Source: Chloroflexota bacterium (GTDB lineage: Bacteria; Chloroflexota; Limnocylindria; Limnocylindrales; CSP1-4). From it: a stretch of 16,786 nucleotides of DNA. Below, piece by piece: positions 14,363 to 16,786 of the stretch; position 1 is the first letter of the stretch; every line of letters begins with the position of its first letter. The notes below the pieces were generated by a model. That model was given only the letters and a program-made list of their open reading frames with translations, ran no database searches and was not told the DNA's origin. The position numbers and the translations under genes are program-made. Location: NCBI GenBank assembly GCA_021785115.1, contig JAJYGO010000109.1:1-16786 (forward strand), in the 5' to 3' direction.

Positions 14363-15790
14363 ATGAAGCGTCACGAACCCGACTACGACGAGCACGACCT
14401 GGGCGATCCCGACGACTCCCGGATGACCGGACCGGAGCTGGCCGGCTTCGTCCTGCGGGCCGCCTGGCGGCACCGGGTGCTCACGCTCGCCGTCCTGCTG
14501 GTCGGCCTCGGCGCCGCGGTGGGCTACTACGCGACGAAGCGTCCCACGTACCGGGTCGAGGTGAAGCTCTTCGCGGAGAAGCAGCGTTCCATCACCGCGG
14601 TCGATCGCCCGACGGTCTCGGACGACGTGCCGACCCGCACCGCGGCCGATTTGGTGCACCACCACCAGAACCTGGTCAACGTCATCAAGCAGACCAACCT
14701 GCTCCCGGGCTACGCGGCGGAGTACGCGCGGCAGCGACAGGGCAGCGCGCTCGACAAGGTGGCGGCCCTGGCGGCTGGCGACCCGGTCCCCGACGAGGAC
14801 GACCCCACGGACGCCCTCGTGAACCGGCTCGATCGGTCGCTGAAGGTGACCATCGCGGAACCGACCGTCACCATCTCGCTCGACTGGCCCAGCGCCAGGC
14901 AGGCCTACCAGATCATCGAGGCGGTCCAGCAGAACTTCCTCGAGGCGCGGCACGTCCAGGAGATCACCGCCATCGACGAGGTCATCGCCCTGCTCCAGGG
15001 CCGGGTGACCGCGCTCCGGCGCGAGCTGGACCTGGCCGTGGACGAGACCAGGCGCGCCCTCGCGCGCGGCGAGGCCTTGGGCGCGGCGACATCGGCAACA
15101 CCGTCGCCGCGAGCGGCCTCGGCCGCCTCCACCGAGGAGCTGGTCCGCCTGCGCTCCATGCTCGAGGCGAAGGAGCGCGCCGTCCGTGACGTGGAGGACT
15201 TCCGCCGCAGGCGCCTCGCCGAGCTCCAGTCGCAGCTCGACGAGAAGCGCGCCGTCTACTCCGACAGCTACCCGGCCGTCGCGAGCCTGCGCGAGGACAT
15301 CGCCTCCCTCTCGCGCGAGTCACCGCAGATCGTCGAGCTCCGCGCCGAGGAGCGGAAGCTCCGCGCCGACTACGCGGCACGCGCCGGGAGCGACCGCGCC
15401 GCCGCCGTCTCCGCCCTCACCGCCCTGCCGGCGGCGCGGCTCGCCCTCACGCCCCTGGCCGAGGGCACCCTGGTGGATCAGAGCGAGCGGGTGCGCGACG
15501 CGCGCCTCCGGTACCAGCAGATGGTGGAGCGGCTCAACGCGGCCCAGCTCGACCTAGACGCCGCGCGCTCCGCCTTCAAGTACCGCTACCAGATCATCTG
15601 GCCGGCCGAGCTGCCGAGGAAGCCCTTCAGCCCCAACCCGGTCAAGATCCTGGGCGGCGGAGCCGTCGCGGCCCTCTTCATGGCGCTCTTCGCCGCGGCC
15701 ATGCTCGACCTCGCGCGCGGCCGGGTGGTGGAGCGTTGGCAGATCGAGCGGAAGCTGGCGATCCCGGTCATCGCCGAGCTGCACGAGTGA
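14363..15790 (+). CDS. Wzz-like polysaccharide co-polymerase (chain-length determinant)
   Basis: A 475-residue inner-membrane protein with the polysaccharide co-polymerase layout. A charged cytoplasmic N-terminus (1-36) is followed by a first transmembrane helix (about 38-56, TLAVLLVGLGAAVGYY). A large periplasmic domain starts with the Wzz motif TYRVEVKLFAEKQ. Two long helical, coiled-coil-prone stretches (about 210-330 and 370-410) are broken by an Ala/Ser/Pro linker near 245-258. The Pro-rich PRKPFSPNP lies just before the second transmembrane helix (about 428-448), with a short basic tail. It would set chain length and link polymerisation to export. No kinase domain is fused; the only kinase-like protein nearby is the degenerate one at 15800-16423. 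The gene starts 17 bases after the beta-barrel stop, and its own stop faces that minus-strand gene across 9 bases. Confidence 0.92.
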   Translation: MKRHEPDYDEHDLGDPDDSRMTGPELAGFVLRAAWRHRVLTLAVLLVGLGAAVGYYATKRPTYRVEVKLFAEKQRSITAVDRPTVSDDVPTRTAADLVHHHQNLVNVIKQTNLLPGYAAEYARQRQGSALDKVAALAAGDPVPDEDDPTDALVNRLDRSLKVTIAEPTVTISLDWPSARQAYQIIEAVQQNFLEARHVQEITAIDEVIALLQGRVTALRRELDLAVDETRRALARGEALGAATSATPSPRAASAASTEELVRLRSMLEAKERAVRDVEDFRRRRLAELQSQLDEKRAVYSDSYPAVASLREDIASLSRESPQIVELRAEERKLRADYAARAGSDRAAAVSALTALPAARLALTPLAEGTLVDQSERVRDARLRYQQMVERLNAAQLDLDAARSAFKYRYQIIWPAELPRKPFSPNPVKILGGGAVAALFMALFAAAMLDLARGRVVERWQIERKLAIPVIAELHE

Positions 15791-15799
15791 GGCGACCGG

Positions 15800-16423
15800 T
15801 CAGTTCCGCAGGAAGAGACAGCCGGCGATCCGCTCCCGCCCGATGAGGTCGATGGTCCTCCGGGCGTCGGCCATCCGGGTGTGCCCCGCCTCGATGCAGA
15901 GGATGACCGCGTCGGCCTTCTGCGTCACCGCCAGGCCGAGCGGCTCGGTGATGACCGGCTGCACGGCGACGATCACCTTGCCCAGGGCCGTCCGGTCCGG
16001 GTCGTCGCGATCCGGAGACGCGGCCTTGGCCACGATCTGCGTCGCGCCGGCGTACTCGAAGCGGGCGGTGCGCTCGATGGCCTGCGACGAGCCGGCCCCG
16101 ACCACCACCTTCACCGCCGGCTCGTAGTCGGCCGGATCGGCCATGATGAAGAGCGTCACCGGCACCGTCCGCACCGAGCGCGCCGCGTCGGCCAGGAAGG
16201 AGGCCAGGACCGCGGTCGAGCCGCCGCGCTGGGCCGGGACCAGCACCACCGAGCGCCAGTCGTTGCGCGCCAGCCGGAACCAGAGCTCCTGGAACTGGCG
16301 GTCTACGTGGCTGCGATCGTGCGCGGGTTCCGGCGCGACCTCGCGCACGCTCTCCGCCGCGTCGCTCGACGGGCGCTCGTCGGGCGCGGATGCCCTGGCT
16401 GTTCCCTTCCGGCGCGTCAACAC
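15800..16423 (-). CDS. Degenerate CpsD/BY-kinase-like P-loop protein
   Basis: A 207-residue protein whose second half follows the CpsD/CapB and MinD-like fold. DAVILCIEAGHTRMADARRT (171-190), then IDLIGRERIAGCLFLRN, matches the aDav.lvvr...tr/L...gi.GvvLN end of that family. VIVAVQPVITEPLGL (150-164) sits where the Walker B 'DtPP' segment is expected, but the Asp and the double Pro are gone. The P-loop position reads VPAQRGGSTAVLASFLA (62-78), which lacks the Walker A Lys of GEGKST. There is no C-terminal tyrosine cluster. ATP binding and tyrosine kinase activity are therefore doubtful. It may be a pseudo-kinase that contacts the Wzz-like protein or regulates it. The start is the GTG at 16421-16423, or the TTG immediately after it. 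A sigma-70-like promoter lies directly upstream. Confidence 0.72.
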   Translation of the reverse strand: MLTRRKGTARASAPDERPSSDAAESVREVAPEPAHDRSHVDRQFQELWFRLARNDWRSVVLVPAQRGGSTAVLASFLADAARSVRTVPVTLFIMADPADYEPAVKVVVGAGSSQAIERTARFEYAGATQIVAKAASPDRDDPDRTALGKVIVAVQPVITEPLGLAVTQKADAVILCIEAGHTRMADARRTIDLIGRERIAGCLFLRN

Positions 16424-16428
16424 CCGGC

Positions 16429-16457
16429 ATGTAAGGACGAACCCCTCGGCCGGTCAA
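16429..16457 (-). promoter_or_regulatory. Sigma-70-like promoter for the degenerate kinase gene
   Basis: On the minus strand, TTGACC (16452-16457) and TTACAT (16429-16434) are separated by exactly 17 bases. The -10 box lies only 5 bases from the GTG start codon, so transcription would begin at or beside the GTG and give a leaderless message. The -35 matches TTGACA in 5 of 6 bases; the -10 is weaker. Confidence 0.5.
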
Positions 16458-16458
16458 G

Positions 16459-16478
16459 GAACAGCTCGTCCCCTGTTC
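16459..16478. repeat. 20-base inverted repeat abutting the -35 box, possible operator
   Basis: GAACAG (16459-16464) and CTGTTC (16473-16478) are exact complements 8 bases apart. The dyad begins one base upstream of the -35 box of the promoter above, the place expected for an activator or repressor dimer. It lies in the 132-base divergent gap between the kinase-like gene and the NAD+ synthetase-like gene, so it could act on both. No regulator gene is seen in the window. Confidence 0.45.
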
Positions 16479-16555
16479 AAGGTGTGGGTGTGCGCCGTCC
16501 CTCGTCCGGGAGATGCGCCATCCTGGCGGAACGCTGCTAACTTCGACCCCACGCC

Positions 16556-16786
16556 ATGCCGCCGATGCTCCAGCTCGACCCCGCCTCCGAGTGCCTCCGC
16601 ATCCAGGCCAGCATCTCCGAAACCGTGCTGAGGGCCCTGCGCCGGCGCGGCGTCGTGGTGGGGGTCTCGGGGGGGGTGGACAGCGCCGTGGTGGCGGCGC
16701 TCTGCGCCCGAGCCCTGGGCCCCGGTCGTGTGCTCGGCCTGCTCATGCCCGAGCGGGATGGCTCGCCCGAGGCCCTCCGCCTGGGG
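16556..16786 (+). CDS. nadE: NAD+ synthetase-like protein, N-terminal part, partial at window edge
   Basis: The first 77 codons of a PP-loop ATP pyrophosphatase; the frame is open to the window end. GVSGGVDSA (36-44) is the SGGxDS pyrophosphate-binding loop. It is followed by the helix [12 protein letters not shown] and by [18 protein letters not shown] (58-75), which is the NAD+ synthetase pattern, in which the 'MPE..SS' segment follows the loop. The family makes NAD+ from deamido-NAD with ammonia or glutamine. There is no room upstream for a glutaminase domain, so an ammonia-dependent or subunit-supplied form is likely. Close relatives are PP-loop amidotransferases of sugar clusters, so a polysaccharide role cannot be excluded from this fragment. 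The ATG at 16556 (another at 16565) has no Shine-Dalgarno sequence but follows a TGCTAACTT element. Confidence 0.75.
   Translation, partial: MPPMLQLDPASECLRIQASISETVLRALRRRGVVVGVSGGVDSAVVAALCARALGPGRVLGLLMPERDGSPEALRLG

Noticed and set aside
1..16786. CRISPR array, insertion sequence, tRNA or rRNA gene
   Set aside because: No spaced direct repeats, transposase motif, terminal inverted repeats or structural RNA pattern was seen on either strand.

Overview
This is a G+C-rich window (hand counts of single 60-base lines give about 55-72% G+C) from a Gram-negative bacterium. The two lipobox lipoproteins, the outer-membrane export protein and the predicted beta-barrel show an outer membrane. Base composition and gene content fit the Myxococcota, perhaps the Anaeromyxobacter group. 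That placement is inference, because there is no rRNA or other marker gene here. No gap between genes exceeds about 240 bases.

Nearly the whole window is a Wzx/Wzy-type exopolysaccharide or capsule locus in three blocks. Block A is a minus-strand operon running from 10341 down to 241. In order of transcription it holds a secreted glycoside-hydrolase-like lipoprotein, an O-antigen ligase/polymerase-like membrane protein, a GT4 glycosyltransferase, a Wzx-like flippase, a GT2 glycosyltransferase, and an unusual fusion of a Gfo/Idh/MocA oxidoreductase with an extended-SDR epimerase. Two junctions are 4-base ATGA overlaps. Block B is a lone plus-strand hexapeptide acetyltransferase (10578-11135) that faces a minus-strand GT4 glycosyltransferase (11182-12396). 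Block C is a plus-strand export module (12518-15790): a short polysaccharide export (OPX) lipoprotein, a predicted outer-membrane beta-barrel, and a Wzz-like co-polymerase. A minus-strand degenerate P-loop, CpsD-like protein (15800-16423) converges on it.

The edges are a fragment of a protein with a discoidin-like C-terminus (1-144) and the start of an NAD+ synthetase-like gene (16556 to the end).

A working model is as follows. The GTs and the acetyltransferase assemble and decorate a lipid-linked repeat unit. The fused enzyme supplies an unusual nucleotide sugar. Wzx flips the unit and the Wzy-like protein polymerises it under control of the Wzz-like protein. The OPX/beta-barrel pair exports the chain, and the hydrolase-like lipoprotein trims or releases it. 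No priming phosphoglycosyltransferase is visible, so it must lie outside the window.
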